64,000 nucleotides of DNA, from positions 16,229 to 80,228 of the forward strand of contig BGOI01000007.1 of assembly GCA_003569165.1 (NCBI GenBank), given 5' to 3'. Below the pieces are notes generated by a model that was given only the letters and a program-made list of their open reading frames with translations, searched no databases and was not told where the DNA came from. This document shows, one piece after another, positions 51,110 to 61,823 of the stretch (positions are counted from its first letter, which is position 1; each line of letters begins with the position of its first letter). Origin of the DNA: Opitutia bacterium (GTDB lineage: Bacteria; Verrucomicrobiota; Verrucomicrobiia; Opitutales; UBA953). The position numbers and the translations under genes were made by a program.

Positions 51110-51982
51110 TCAGGCGCGGCTCTTCACGGCCTTCACCTTCACCTTACGGTGGGCCAGGGCGCGGAGGAGGCTGGCGAGCTTCGACTTCATCTCCTTGCGG
51201 TGGATGATCATGTCGATGAGGCCGCGCTTCAGGAGGAACTCGGAGGACTGGAAGCCTTCGGGCAGATCTTGATTGGTCGTCTCCTTGATCACGCGGGCGC
51301 CGGCGAAGCCGATGAGCGCGCCAGGTTCGGCGACGATGACGTCACCGAGGGTCGCGTAGCTGGCCATGACGCCGGCCATCGTGGGATTGGTGAGGACGGC
51401 GATGTACGGCAGGCCGGCCGCGCGGAGCTTCGCGAGGGCGGCGCTGGTCTTGGCCATCTGCATCAGGGAAAGGATGCCTTCCTGCATGCGGGCGCCACCG
51501 GAGGCGCAGACGACGACGCACGGGCACTTCAGCTTGATCGCGCGCTCGATGGCGCGGGTGACTTTCTCGCCGGCGACGGAGCCCATCGAAGCGCCCATGA
51601 ACGAGAAGTCCATGATCGCGAGGGAGACCGGGAGGCCGTCCATCAGTCCGTGGCCGCAGATGACGGAGTCGCGGAGGCCGGACTTCTTCTGGTGCTGGGC
51701 GAGGCGCTCGGGGTAGGAACCGCCGGCGGTGAACTTAAGGGGGTCCTTGGAGACCAGCTTGCTGTCGGTCTCCTTCCAGGTGCCTTCGTCGATCAGGAGG
51801 GCGATGCGGCGCTTGGTGGACAGGCGCTCATGGTAGCCGCTGACCGGGAAGACGTTCCAGTTGGCCTCCAGGTCCTTGGTGTAGACCATCTCGCCGTCGA
51901 GGGGGCACTTGGTCCAGAGACCGGCCGGGATATCCTTCTTCTTAGGAGTCGGGGTGTGCGTGCGCTTGCGAAAGACGGCCAT
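51110..51982 (-). CDS. accD: Acetyl-CoA carboxylase carboxyltransferase, beta subunit, degenerate zinc ribbon
   Basis: A 290-residue beta subunit. The carboxyltransferase domain is intact ([67 protein letters not shown]). The N-terminal zinc ribbon, normally CxxC plus CxxC, reads CPLDG and FPVSG: only C26 remains, with D29, F45 and S48 at the other three positions. The rest of the N-terminal domain is aligned normally ([18 protein letters not shown]). Start 51982 is chosen over 52039. It commits acetyl-CoA to malonyl-CoA with AccA/B/C, which are not in the window. Confidence 0.93.
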   Translation of the reverse strand: MAVFRKRTHTPTPKKKDIPAGLWTKCPLDGEMVYTKDLEANWNVFPVSGYHERLSTKRRIALLIDEGTWKETDSKLVSKDPLKFTAGGSYPERLAQHQKKSGLRDSVICGHGLMDGLPVSLAIMDFSFMGASMGSVAGEKVTRAIERAIKLKCPCVVVCASGGARMQEGILSLMQMAKTSAALAKLRAAGLPYIAVLTNPTMAGVMASYATLGDVIVAEPGALIGFAGARVIKETTNQDLPEGFQSSEFLLKRGLIDMIIHRKEMKSKLASLLRALAHRKVKVKAVKSRA

Positions 51983-52089
51983 GGTGAATGCCCGGAGATT
52001 GAAGCGTTCTCCGCGAAAGCGAAAGGGTAAACCTGCCACGTAGCCCTAGAAAACCGAGGGAAACGGGCGTTTAACCAGCCTATGCCGGC

Positions 52090-53475
52090 TCAGCGCGGAC
52101 CGCGGTCGGTGCCGGCGAGACGCTCGAGGAGTTTCTCGTAGGCGTTCACGGCGCGCTCGGCCATCACGAGCTCGAAGTTCTCGTTCGGGGCGTGCAGGTG
52201 GGACTCGGGCGTGAACAAGCCGATCATCACGGAATCGAGGCCGGTCTCGCGACGGATGTCGCCGATGATGGGCACGCTGCCGCCTTCGCGGAGATAGAGC
52301 GGGCGTTTGCCAAAGGCTTCGCCGATGGCCTTGTCGGCTTCACGGAAGGCCTTGGCGAGGACGGGATTCTGGCCGGCCGGAGTATTCGGGCGATCGGGCG
52401 GGCAGACGTAATAGGCTGCATTACCCTGCATCTCGATGAGGTCGACCCGCACGCCTTTGGGAGCACGGGCATGGAGGGCCGCGGCGACCTTGCGATGCAC
52501 ATCGGCCGGATCTTGGCCGGGAACGAGACGGCAGGTGATTTTGGCGAAGACCTTCGAGGGGATGACGGTCTTGGAGCCCTTGCCCTGATAGCCGCCGCCG
52601 ATGCCGTTAAACTCCAGCGTCGGCGCGAAGCGCACGGCTTCGAGTCCGTCGAGACCCGGGGCGGGATGTAGTTCGTCGACGCCGAGGGCGCGACGGTAGC
52701 CGTCTTCGCTGAGCGGGAGTTTGCGCAGCTCTTCGCGTTCCCAGCGGGTAGGCTGCTCGACGCCGTCGTAGAAGCCTTCGACCGTCACGGCGTTATCGGC
52801 GTCGTGCAGCGAAGAGCAGAGTTCAGCCAGCGCCTGGATGGGATTATAGACTGCGCCGCCATGGAGGCCGGAGTGCAGATCGGACTTCGGGCCAGTCAGG
52901 CCGACTTCGAGACCGACGATGCCGCGGAGGGCCGTCGTGATAACAATCTGATCGGACGACGGTGAAGCGGTGTCGGAAAGAATGACGCAATCGGCTTCAG
53001 CGAGCTCAGCCTTATGGTTGTGGAGGAATTCCGGGAAGCTCGGGGAGCCAATCTCTTCTTCGCCTTCGATCAGGAAGGTGATGCGCAGCGGCAGATTCGG
53101 GCAGCGCTTGAGCAAGCGGGCGAGTGCGACGACGGCCACCAGATGCGGGCCCTTGTTGTCGGCGGTACCACGGCCCCAGATTTTGCCATCACGGACGACG
53201 GGCTCGAAGGCCGGGGAAGTCCAGAGATTCAGCGGATCGGCCGGCTGCACATCATAGTGACCGTAGAGGACGATGTGGGGCCATTCCTTCGGACCGCGAC
53301 GACGGCCTAGCACGATCGGGTGGAGAGGCGTCGGGACGACTTCGACCTCGAGCCCCGCCTGCTTGAGCAGCCCGCAGATATGTTCACGTGCCCCGTCCAT
53401 GCCCGCCTTGAAGGACGGGTCGGTGGACACGCTCGGGTGCTTCACGTAATCGATTAATTCGCGGACGAGATCCAT
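52090..53475 (-). CDS. M20-family dipeptidase
   Basis: A 461-residue zinc dipeptidase. Metal and catalytic motifs are VLYGHYDVQPADP (His, Asp), GTADNKGPHLVAV, FLIEGEEEIGSP (Glu-Glu), VILSDTASPSSD and, at the C-terminus, TPESHLHAPNENF (His). It lacks a signal peptide and is probably cytoplasmic, with a dimerisation lid domain in the middle. Start 53475 replaces a Cys/Pro-rich leader from 53535 that falls in repeat sequence. Confidence 0.92.
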   Translation of the reverse strand: MDLVRELIDYVKHPSVSTDPSFKAGMDGAREHICGLLKQAGLEVEVVPTPLHPIVLGRRRGPKEWPHIVLYGHYDVQPADPLNLWTSPAFEPVVRDGKIWGRGTADNKGPHLVAVVALARLLKRCPNLPLRITFLIEGEEEIGSPSFPEFLHNHKAELAEADCVILSDTASPSSDQIVITTALRGIVGLEVGLTGPKSDLHSGLHGGAVYNPIQALAELCSSLHDADNAVTVEGFYDGVEQPTRWEREELRKLPLSEDGYRRALGVDELHPAPGLDGLEAVRFAPTLEFNGIGGGYQGKGSKTVIPSKVFAKITCRLVPGQDPADVHRKVAAALHARAPKGVRVDLIEMQGNAAYYVCPPDRPNTPAGQNPVLAKAFREADKAIGEAFGKRPLYLREGGSVPIIGDIRRETGLDSVMIGLFTPESHLHAPNENFELVMAERAVNAYEKLLERLAGTDRGPR

Positions 53476-53529
53476 GCGTCCATTAGGCAAGGAAGAGAGC
53501 GGAGGGCAAGAGAGAGGCGGGCGAAGGCA

Positions 53530-53828
53530 GTGCAAAGGTGCAAATGCGGCGGAGCCGCGTGCAAAAGTGCAAAGGTGGGATGCAAGTTAGGGGTAGGGGT
53601 CGGGGCAGGGGTAGGAGATAACATTCAGGTCTCAGGTCTCCCCTGTCTCCAGGTAGGGCCGACCATCCTTGGTCGGCCGCGGTCGAGCAGGGATGCTCGA
53701 CCCTACCCAGGGCCGAGACCTGGGACCCGAAAATGTCTTCACGTTTGCACCTTTGCACAGGCCGTAGGCCGCTTTGCACTTTTGCACCTCTCTTTCCTAC
53801 CCCTACCCCTGCCCCTACCCCTACCCCT
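53530..53828. repeat. Large nested inverted repeat with an embedded type B element
   Basis: Outer arms GTGCAAAGGTGCAAA (53530-53544) and GTGCAAAAGTGCAAAGG (53559-53575) face TTTGCACCTTTGCAC (53744-53758) and TTTGCACTTTTGCACC (53773-53788). A GGGGTAGGGG tract (53590-53614) faces CCTACCCCTACCCC (53796-53828). Inside, CAGGTCTC (53626-53633) faces GAGACCTG (53715-53722), and the core is a reverse-oriented type B element (53652-53707). The whole lies between the M20 and tyrS starts. Confidence 0.85.
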
Positions 53829-53883
53829 TTGCTATCTCCTCTTTTTCCTTCCCCCTCCCCTCCCCCTTGGGGAGAGTGAAGGC

Positions 53884-55071
53884 ATGTCCCCCGCGGAACA
53901 GTTGAAGGTCATGAAATCCCGCACCGCGAAATTCATCGGTGAGGCGGAGATCCTCAAGCGCCTCGAGGCCGGCAAGACCCTCCGCGTGAAACTCGGCGTC
54001 GACCCCACCCGCCCGGACCTGACCTTCGGCCACATGGTGGTCTTCCAAAAGCTCCGCCAGTTCCAGGAGCTCGGCCATCAGGCCGTCCTCATCATCGGCG
54101 ACTACACCACGCGCATCGGCGACCCTACCGGCAAGTCCGAGACGCGCCCTGTTCTCTCCGAGCAAGAGATTGAGGAGAACGCCAAGACCTACCTCGAGCA
54201 GGCTTACCAGATTCTCGACCCCAAGAAGACCGAGGTCCGCCGCAACAGCGAGTGGTTCGGCAAGATGTCGTTCCTCGACGCCCTCCAGCTCAGCCGCCGC
54301 ATGACGGTAGCCCAGATGCTCGCACGCGATGACTTCGCCAAGCGCCACGAGTCCAATACGCCCATCTCGATCGTCGAGTTCCTCTACCCGCTTCTCCAGG
54401 GCTACGACTCCGTCATGCTCAAGGCCGACATTGAGATCGGCGGCAGCGACCAGCTCTTCAACATGCTCGTCGGCCGCGACCTGCAGGAACAGGACAAGAT
54501 GGCCCCGCAGGCCGTGCTCGGCATGCCCCTGCTCGTCGGCCTCGACGGCGAGAAGAAGATGTCGAAGTCCCTCGGCAACTACATCGCCTTCAACCACGGC
54601 GCGAAGGACATGTTCGGCCGCATCATGTCTGTGCCGGACGTGACCATGTGGGTCTACTACGACCTCCTCCTGCTCTCCTCTCCGGAAGAGATCGCCGCGC
54701 TCAAGGCCGGCCACCCGATGGAAGCCAAGAAGCAGCTCGCCACGCGCCTGACGGACAAATTCCACGGCGAAGGCGCCGGCGCCAAGGAGCGCGCCGAGTT
54801 CGAGAACGTCTTCTCCAAAGGCGGCGTCCGCACGGATATGCCTGAGTTCACCTGGGCTGCCGTCTCCGGCGGCGCGGCCGAAGTCAGCATCGTCGACCTC
54901 CTCGCCGCGACGAACCTCTTCCCCTCCAAGAAGGAGATCCGCCGCCTCATCGAGGGTGGCGCGGTCAAGATCGGCGACGACAAGGTCTCCGACCCAGCCC
55001 AGAAGGTCGCACAGCCCGCAGGCGAACTGGTGATCCAGGCCGGCAAGCGCACCTTCGTGAAGGTCAAGTAA
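53884..55071 (+). CDS. tyrS: Tyrosyl-tRNA synthetase
   Basis: A 395-residue class I synthetase of the TyrZ-like type. The HIGH-like motif is TFGHM (in DPTRPDLTFGHM), the KMSKS loop is KKMSKSLGN, and GDYTTRIGDPTGKS lies between them. A C-terminal S4-type RNA-binding domain (about 325-395) contains VDLLAATNLFPSKKEIRRLI. The start at 53884 follows the repeat; a longer frame from 53530 is translated repeat sequence. Confidence 0.95.
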   Translation: MSPAEQLKVMKSRTAKFIGEAEILKRLEAGKTLRVKLGVDPTRPDLTFGHMVVFQKLRQFQELGHQAVLIIGDYTTRIGDPTGKSETRPVLSEQEIEENAKTYLEQAYQILDPKKTEVRRNSEWFGKMSFLDALQLSRRMTVAQMLARDDFAKRHESNTPISIVEFLYPLLQGYDSVMLKADIEIGGSDQLFNMLVGRDLQEQDKMAPQAVLGMPLLVGLDGEKKMSKSLGNYIAFNHGAKDMFGRIMSVPDVTMWVYYDLLLLSSPEEIAALKAGHPMEAKKQLATRLTDKFHGEGAGAKERAEFENVFSKGGVRTDMPEFTWAAVSGGAAEVSIVDLLAATNLFPSKKEIRRLIEGGAVKIGDDKVSDPAQKVAQPAGELVIQAGKRTFVKVK

Positions 55072-55178
55072 GGGCCCGGATTCGGCCCGCGGGGCCGCTG
55101 TGCATAAGTCCGCGGATAACCTCGCGGATTAATGCCTTCCCCTGCCCTCCGACGACTCCCTATTATCGCCCTCCACGC

Positions 55179-58100
55179 ATGGCCGACCCGGAAACCATCA
55201 GCCGAGACTTCGTGCACCTCCACGTGCATACGGACTACAGCATGCTCGACGGCTGCAGCCGCATCGACCGCCTGATGGAGCGCGCGTGCGATATGAACAT
55301 GCGCGCGGTGGCGATCACCGACCACGGCAACCTCTTCGGGCTCTTCGATTTCTGGAACGAGGCCAAGCAGCGCTCCAAGGGCGACGTGAAGCTCAAGCCG
55401 CTCCTCGGCTGCGAGCTCTACCTCGTCTGGGACCACGCCCTCACCGACAAGCCCGACCGGCGCGAGCACAAGTATTTCCACATGGGCGTGCTCGCCCGGA
55501 ATTTCAAAGGCTACCAGAACCTCACCAAGCTCGTCTCCGACGCGCACGTCCGCGGCCTGCACTATAAGCCGCGCACCGACCTCGAGCAGCTCGCCAAGCA
55601 CGCCGACGGCCTGATCGGCTTCTCCGGCTGCCTCCAGGGCGTCATCCCTCAGGCCCTCCTCCGCGGCGACTACGAAGCCGCCCGCAAAGCCTGCGGTAAG
55701 TTCGTCGAGATCTTCGGCCGCGAGAACTTCGTCATCGAGCTCATGGACCACGGCCTCGAGGAGCAGAAGCGCATCATCGCCGACCTCCTCAAGCTCGCGG
55801 GCGAGTTCCAGCTCCGCGTGGTCGCCACCAACGACGTCCACTACGTCGACGCCGGCGATTCCGTTGCGCACGATGCGATGCTCTGCATCCAGACCGGCGC
55901 CCGCCTGGCCGACGAACGCCGCATGCGCTACTCCGCCACGGAGTTCTACCTCAAGAGCGAAGCCGAGATGCTCCGCGTCTTCGGCGAAGTCCCCGAATCC
56001 ATTAAGAACACCGTCGCCATCGCCGAGATGTGCGACGTCAAGCTACCCGTCGGCCAGAACAACTACCCGGTCTACATCTTCAGCGAAGGCGTGAAGCCCA
56101 AGGCCTCCGATAAGATCGACGAGATCCTCGACGGCTACGAGCAGCTCAAGAACGGCCTGCTCGTCTCCGCTGGCAAGCCGGGCGACTTCGTCATCGAAGC
56201 CGAGAAGCGTAAGGCCATGCGGGCTAATGGTTCCTACCTGCTCGAGCAGGTGAAGGCCGGCCTGAAGGAACGCTACGCGGTGGATTACGACGACCCCAAG
56301 GCGTGGAAGGACGAGAAGATTCCGGGTGTCGGCAAGACCAGCCCCGCCGAACTCTGCCGCCGCGTCGACTACGAGATGGGCGTCATCGCCGGCACGGGCT
56401 TCGTCGACTACTTCCTCATCGTCTGGGACTTCATCGACTGGGCGCGTCGCCATGACATCCCCGTCGGCCCGGGCCGAGGCTCGGGCGCCGGCTCGATCGT
56501 GGCGTATTGCCTCAAGATCACCGATATCGACCCGATTCGCTTCGGCCTGCTCTTCGAACGCTTCCTGAATCCCGAGCGCGTCTCCGCGCCCGACTTCGAT
56601 ATCGACTTCTGCATGCGTCGCCGCGACGAGGTCGTGGGCTACGTGCGCAAGAAATACGGCGAAGACCGCGTCGCCAACATCATCACCTTTGGCACGTTCG
56701 GCGCCAAGATGGTCGTCCGCGACCTCGCCCGTATCCGCGACCTGCCGTTCATCGAGACCAACCGCCTCGCCAAGCTCGTCCCCGACGACATCAATATCTC
56801 GCTCGAGGACGCCCTGAAGAAGTCCAACGAGCTCCGCGAGGAGGTCGCCATCAACCCCCAGGCCGCCAGCATCATCGAGACCGGCCGCGTCATCGAGGGC
56901 ATGGTGCGCAACTCCGGCAAGCACGCGTGCGGCATGATCATCGCCGACCGCCCGCTCACCGACATCATCCCCGTGACGATGCAGGAAGGCGACCTGACGA
57001 CCCAGTACGCCAAGGATCCCGTCGAGAAGCTCGGCCTGCTGAAGATGGACTTCCTGGGCCTCAAGACCCTCACCATCATCGACGACGCCCAGAAGCTTGT
57101 GCGCAAGCATCGCCGTCAGGCTGATTTTGACATCGAGAAGCTCGGCTTCGATGACGCCAAGACTTTTGCACTCCTCAATGAGGCGAAGACCATCGGCGTG
57201 TTCCAGCTCGAATCCGGCGGCATGCAGTCGCTCTGCCGCAAGTTCCGTATCTCGGCCATCGACGAAATTGTCGCGCTCATCGCGCTCTACCGTCCCGGCC
57301 CGATGCAGTTCATCGGCGACTACATCAAGGGTAAGGACGACCCTACCTTCGTCAAATACGCCCACCCGCTCCTCGAGAAGGTCGCCAAGGAGACCTACGG
57401 CATCTTGGTCTACCAGGAACAGGTCATGGAAGCAGCGCGGGTCATCGCCGGCTACACCCTCGGCGGCGCTGATATGCTTCGCCGCGCGATGGGTAAGAAG
57501 ATCCGTGAGGAGATGGAGCAGCAGCGCTCCATCTTCATCGAAGGTGCCAAGACGACCAACAACATCGACAAGAAGAAGGCCGAAGAGATCTTCGCCACCC
57601 TGGAGAAGTTCGCCGAGTACGGCTTCAATAAGTCGCACTCCGCCGCCTACGCCATCCTTTCGTATCGCACCGCCTACCTGAAGGCCAACTACCCCGTCGA
57701 GTTCATGGCCGCGGTGCTGACCTCCGAACAAGGCAACGCCGACAAGCTCGCCGAATTCATGGGTGAAGTCGAGGCCCTCGGCATGAAGGCCCTAGGACCG
57801 GACGTGAACCAGTCCGACACCGACTTTACGCCCGTCATCAAGGACAACGCCATCCGCTTCGGTCTCGGCGCCATCAAGGGCGTCGGCGAACAGGCCGCGC
57901 GCAATATTGTCGCCGAGCGCGAGAAGAACGGCCCTTACAAGGACTTCGGCGACTTCGTCGGTCGCTTGGGTGAGTTCGACCTCAATTCCCGCACGCTGGA
58001 CTGCCTGGTGCGCGCCGGTGCCTTCGATTTCACCGGCGAAGACCGCCGTCACCTCGTCGACTCCATCGAGTCTGTCCGCCGCCACTTCGCCGGCGAGCGC

Positions 58101-58925
58101 AAAGAACGCGCCAGCGGCCAAGGTTCACTCTTCGACATGCTCGGGGCTGAGGACGCCGGCGCCGCTCGCCCGACGGATCTCGTCCTGCGCAAGTCAGAAA
58201 AGATGCCCAAGCTGGAGATGCTCAACAGCGAGAAGGCCCTGCTTGGCTTCTACCTCAGCGGCCACCCCCTCGCCGACTACCACGGCCTGGACGAAGCCAT
58301 CGCCACCCTGACCGTCACCCCAGACCGCATCGAGCTCGACAAGAAGGAGCGCCACACCGTCCGCGTCTGCGGGATTGTCGGCGCCCTCGAGAAGAAGATT
58401 TCCAAGAAGGATAACCGCCCCTGGGCGCTCTTCACCGTCGCCTCGCGCTCCGTGACCATTCCCGTGATGATGTTCTCTGAAGCCTATGATGCTGCCGCGC
58501 AGATCAAGGACGGCGAGTTGCCGCTGCTCATGGACGGCTCGCACGTCATCGTGGACGCCCGCCTCAACTTCCGTGAAGAACGCGGCGAGTGGTCGCTCAG
58601 CGCGCACGCCATCACCCCGCTGCGCCGCGCCCCGGGCCTCATCAAGAAGATCCTCTTCGCCCTCAAACCTGGACCCGACGCCGGCGACTTCCTCGAGAAG
58701 ATTGTGGCGCACACCCGTAAGGTGGACGGCACGACGATTGTCCAAGTCGGGTTCATTCAGCCCGACGGGCGCGTGCTCGTGGCCGAGGCCGCCCGCGGCA
58801 TGACCACGCGTTTCGATACCGAGACCTACGGCACCTTTGGTCGCCACCCCGCGTGCGCCGGCGTGCAGATCGAGCCCATCGCCCCGACCCAGGCGCCGCA
58901 GCGCAAGTACGGCCCGCGGGCCTGA
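55179..58925 (+). CDS. dnaE: DNA polymerase III alpha subunit
   Basis: A 1248-residue replicative polymerase (DnaE1 type, somewhat longer than the usual 1160). The PHP domain begins [13 protein letters not shown], with the metal-binding residues present, so it could bind metal. The palm has APDFDIDFC with catalytic aspartates, and the beta-binding and helix-hairpin-helix regions follow, then the OB domain (about 1040-1120). It ends in YGPRA. A TATTAT (-10-like) lies 18 nt before the start. It is convergent with the FkbM gene, with stop codons adjacent. Confidence 0.97.
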   Translation: MADPETISRDFVHLHVHTDYSMLDGCSRIDRLMERACDMNMRAVAITDHGNLFGLFDFWNEAKQRSKGDVKLKPLLGCELYLVWDHALTDKPDRREHKYFHMGVLARNFKGYQNLTKLVSDAHVRGLHYKPRTDLEQLAKHADGLIGFSGCLQGVIPQALLRGDYEAARKACGKFVEIFGRENFVIELMDHGLEEQKRIIADLLKLAGEFQLRVVATNDVHYVDAGDSVAHDAMLCIQTGARLADERRMRYSATEFYLKSEAEMLRVFGEVPESIKNTVAIAEMCDVKLPVGQNNYPVYIFSEGVKPKASDKIDEILDGYEQLKNGLLVSAGKPGDFVIEAEKRKAMRANGSYLLEQVKAGLKERYAVDYDDPKAWKDEKIPGVGKTSPAELCRRVDYEMGVIAGTGFVDYFLIVWDFIDWARRHDIPVGPGRGSGAGSIVAYCLKITDIDPIRFGLLFERFLNPERVSAPDFDIDFCMRRRDEVVGYVRKKYGEDRVANIITFGTFGAKMVVRDLARIRDLPFIETNRLAKLVPDDINISLEDALKKSNELREEVAINPQAASIIETGRVIEGMVRNSGKHACGMIIADRPLTDIIPVTMQEGDLTTQYAKDPVEKLGLLKMDFLGLKTLTIIDDAQKLVRKHRRQADFDIEKLGFDDAKTFALLNEAKTIGVFQLESGGMQSLCRKFRISAIDEIVALIALYRPGPMQFIGDYIKGKDDPTFVKYAHPLLEKVAKETYGILVYQEQVMEAARVIAGYTLGGADMLRRAMGKKIREEMEQQRSIFIEGAKTTNNIDKKKAEEIFATLEKFAEYGFNKSHSAAYAILSYRTAYLKANYPVEFMAAVLTSEQGNADKLAEFMGEVEALGMKALGPDVNQSDTDFTPVIKDNAIRFGLGAIKGVGEQAARNIVAEREKNGPYKDFGDFVGRLGEFDLNSRTLDCLVRAGAFDFTGEDRRHLVDSIESVRRHFAGERKERASGQGSLFDMLGAEDAGAARPTDLVLRKSEKMPKLEMLNSEKALLGFYLSGHPLADYHGLDEAIATLTVTPDRIELDKKERHTVRVCGIVGALEKKISKKDNRPWALFTVASRSVTIPVMMFSEAYDAAAQIKDGELPLLMDGSHVIVDARLNFREERGEWSLSAHAITPLRRAPGLIKKILFALKPGPDAGDFLEKIVAHTRKVDGTTIVQVGFIQPDGRVLVAEAARGMTTRFDTETYGTFGRHPACAGVQIEPIAPTQAPQRKYGPRA

Positions 58926-59690
58926 TCAAACCTCGTGGCGGCGCAGGCTTGAATCCTGAGGGCGACGCAGCACCGCCACCTGACCACGTCGGGCGATGAC
59001 CACGAAGCCTGCTCTGGCTATTTCAGCGAGCACCTCTGCGTGTGCGATCGCATGTTCGCCATCCTTGACGTCATGACACTCGACGATGATTCCGGCGAAG
59101 TGACGCAAGGAATCGGCCTGGCGACGGGCCAACTCCCACTCCATGCCTTCGATATCCATGACGAGCCAGGCGGAGTCGGGCAGGCCGTGCCGGACGATGA
59201 CCGCCGACAGCGAGGAGGCTGGCACGCGCAGGCGAGCCCCGCCATCGGTCCGCGACACAGAGCCGCCTTGGGTGTATTCCGGGGACCAATCGAACGCCAC
59301 CACCGTAACACCTTCATCCGCAATCGCACAGTGGACCAGTTCCCAGGGAGTATCCGGATGGTTGTGGGCTACGACCTTACGCGCGATGTCCGCCAAGGCG
59401 CCGACGGCCTCGTAAGAAATCAGGCGAGCGGGCTTTCGGCCGAGGATGATCGAAGAAATGACGCCCAGGCTCGCACCCAGTTCCAGCACGTGCGCCCCGG
59501 CCGGCAGAAACGTGCGGATGAACCTAGCTTCTTTCGCTTCATACGAACCTGCGTCCAGTTGCCCTAGGATTACCTTTGAGGGGATAAGCTCCAGGGGAAC
59601 CTCCACCCCGAAGATCCGGGGGTTCCCTCGATAGCCACAAGCCCGGGCCAAAGCGAGGATGCGCCATTTGGCTGATGCCATGATTCGCAT
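58926..59690 (-). CDS. FkbM-family methyltransferase
   Basis: A 254-residue SAM-dependent O-methyltransferase. The SAM loop is VLELGASLGVIS (about 70-81), with LISYEAVGALADI and the VMDIEGMEWELARR region expected of the family. FkbM enzymes methylate sugars in glycans or secondary metabolites. It is the last gene of the glycan cluster, 78 bp after the GT2 gene, and shows no frame damage, unlike the four genes upstream. Confidence 0.85.
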   Translation of the reverse strand: MRIMASAKWRILALARACGYRGNPRIFGVEVPLELIPSKVILGQLDAGSYEAKEARFIRTFLPAGAHVLELGASLGVISSIILGRKPARLISYEAVGALADIARKVVAHNHPDTPWELVHCAIADEGVTVVAFDWSPEYTQGGSVSRTDGGARLRVPASSLSAVIVRHGLPDSAWLVMDIEGMEWELARRQADSLRHFAGIIVECHDVKDGEHAIAHAEVLAEIARAGFVVIARRGQVAVLRRPQDSSLRRHEV

Positions 59691-59768
59691 GGCATCATAG
59701 AAACGTATGCCTAGTTGAAGACAACTTCAATAGCCTGGCCTCGCAATCGCGCGCCACCCCACGCGGGC

Positions 59769-60805
59769 CTAGAACTTCGAGAAGTCGAACAGCGCGACGG
59801 CGCGCAGCGGTCCGGGCAGCAGCTTCTTGGCGAGGGCCTTGGCGAGGAAACGGACTTTCCACACGCCTCCGCGCGGCGAGACCTGCCAGAAGCGACGGAC
59901 GGCTCCGCCGATGGCCCGCCAGCGGGCGTTCGGGTGCGTGCAGTGGAACTTCACCGAAGCCTGCGCATGGATGTCGTCGACCAGGGAGCGGAAGCGGGCG
60001 ATCGTCGCCGCGGACGCCAGGCCGGACCGTTCGGCGTGGGCGAGGTCGGCGAGGTAACCGCGCCGATGGACCTTCTGCCCGGCGGGCCAGGCGGCGGCAC
60101 GGCGGAGCTTGTCGCGCCATCCGAGGCCCCTGGGCTTGCTGCCGTGGGACATGTTCGCCCCGTGCCAGCGCCAATCCAGGAGGATCTCATCGTCGATCGC
60201 GGCGGAGCCGAGCAGGAGCGCGCGCAGGATCGCCGGGCCGTCCTCGCCGCCGGTCGTGCCAGGCATCGGCGGGAACTTCCGGAAGACGTCGCCGCGGTAG
60301 CTGCCGGTCGCGCCGCAGAACTGGACGCCTTGGTAGAGATGGAAGCCGCGCGGATCGAACTGCCGGATCAGGACGCCCTGATGGTGATACCAGGCGGGCC
60401 GCAGCACCCCGCCGGTGGCGTCGACGACGCGGGCGTTGGAATAGTGGGCGAAGCAAGCCGGATGGTCGCGGAAGAATTCGGCGATGCGGCGCAGGCGCGT
60501 GGGATGGCTGACGTCGTCGCCGGCGGCGGCCACGAGGATGTCGCCGGTGGAGGCGGCGACGCAGCGGTTGAAATTGCGGATGACGCCGACGTTCGGCGCG
60601 GGCGGCAGCAGCACGATCCGGGCGCGGCCGCGGTAGGCGGCGAGCTCGGCCTCGATGAGCGCGCGGGTGCGGTCCGGCGAAGCGTCGTCGCCGATGATGA
60701 TCTCGTAGTCCGGCAGATCCTGCGCGAGCACCGCTCGCAAGGCGGCCCGACGTAGGCCTCCTGCTTATAGGAAAGGAAGATGACGCTGATCGAAGGCAGG
60801 CTCAT
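59769..60805 (-). CDS. GT2-family glycosyltransferase, one-base frameshift
   Basis: An inverting glycosyltransferase of about 345 residues. The start at 60805 gives MSLPSISVIFLSYKQEAYVG, the standard GT2 N-terminus, then the frame is lost at a CCC run (60746-60748, plus strand; one base missing) and resumes as LRAVLAQDLPDYEIIIGDDASPDRT. The DxD-like region is AAAGDDVSHPTRL. The C-terminal half is basic. The start overlaps the stop of the GT10-like gene by ATGA, which supports both ends. Confidence 0.82.
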
Positions 60806-61823
60806 CGGGCAGCAGGGAGGTCGGCGAGGATCTCGCGGGCCAGGACGTCGGCGAAGTGGTCCTGCGAGAACGGCCTGGCCCGGTCGGAGAGGAGGAAGGC
60901 CCGGATGCGCTCCTGGGTGGCGCGGTAGGCCGTGCCGTCGATCGTGCGCAGGTGCGCGTCGAGCGCCGCCGGGGTCTCGTAAGACCGGCCGTCGATGAAA
61001 CAATCCGCCGGGATCAGGTCGGCGATCTCCTGCGGGCCGACGTAGACCGGCACGCAGCCGGCGCGGAAACAGTCGAAGAGCTTCTCGGTCACGTAACCGG
61101 AGAGGTCGCGGCAGTTCTCGTGGGCGAGGACAAAAGCGGGCGCGCGTAAGCAGCTCGATCTTGTCGTCGACCGGGCCGCGCAGGTGGCGTAAGGCGACTT
61201 CGCCGGGAGGAAGCGGCCAAGGATCTTGCGCAGCTGATTGCGGACTCGACCCCAGCGGCCGGGCAGCGCGGCCGGGCGATCCCAGCCACGGCCGAACAGA
61301 TGGAAGTCGGCCGGCGCCTGGCGCTCGTACCAATCAAGGATGCGGACGCGGGCCTGGTATTGGTCGCGCGGATCGACGACCGTGAGGGCCTTATTCGAAG
61401 CCACCAGCACGCAGAAGAGCGGGCGCTTCTCCGGGCCGTTCCATGGGCCGGTCTCGAAGCGGTTCGGGTTAAAGCAGGCTCACCGTACGCGGGTCGTCGC
61501 GCAGGGCGCCGTCCCAGGCGAACCACTTCGCATAACGGGCCAAGGCGGAGCGGTCGCGGTTTGAGCGGGCGGATCAGCGGGTTCTCGTACAGGTAGACGT
61601 AGGCGCGGGCGGACGGATCCTGGCGGCGGCAATTGATATGAAGCTCGAACTCGACCGCGCGGCCGGCGTTCACGTCCGGGGTATTGAGTTCGATGCCGGC
61701 GGCCAGGAAGCGTTCGCGGAGCTTGGCATACGGCAGATAGAACTCGCCGTTATTCTCACCCGCGCCCGGCGTGAACAGGCTGTTCTCCGCGTAATCGCGG
61801 TAATAGACGGAGGCTTACTTCAT
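60802..61823 (-). pseudogene. GT10-like (fucosyltransferase-type) glycosyltransferase, several frame lesions
   Basis: When corrected, about 339 residues. The C-terminal half matches GT10 enzymes: AFVLAHENCRDLSGYVTEKLFDC, then AGCVPVYVGP and ADCFIDG. The N-terminal part, in another frame, reads SVYYRDYAENSLFTPG and FELHINCRR. Lesions: an in-frame TAA at codon 3 (61815-61817), an extra base at TTT 61560-61562, an extra base at AAA 61471-61473, one missing near 61197-61202 and one extra near 61131-61150. Their sum restores a length divisible by three, as expected of consensus errors. ATGA overlaps at both ends show the biological gene was coupled to its neighbours. It would add a fucose-like sugar to surface glycan. 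Confidence 0.7.

Noticed and set aside
53530..53883. A T-box or attenuator leader for tyrS
   Set aside because: No T-box sequence, specifier loop or terminator/antiterminator pair is visible; the symmetry is that of stacked intergenic repeats.
55072..55120. A terminator after tyrS in the GGGCCC/GGCCCGC-rich stretch
   Set aside because: Stems are short and ambiguous and no T run follows, so I do not call it.
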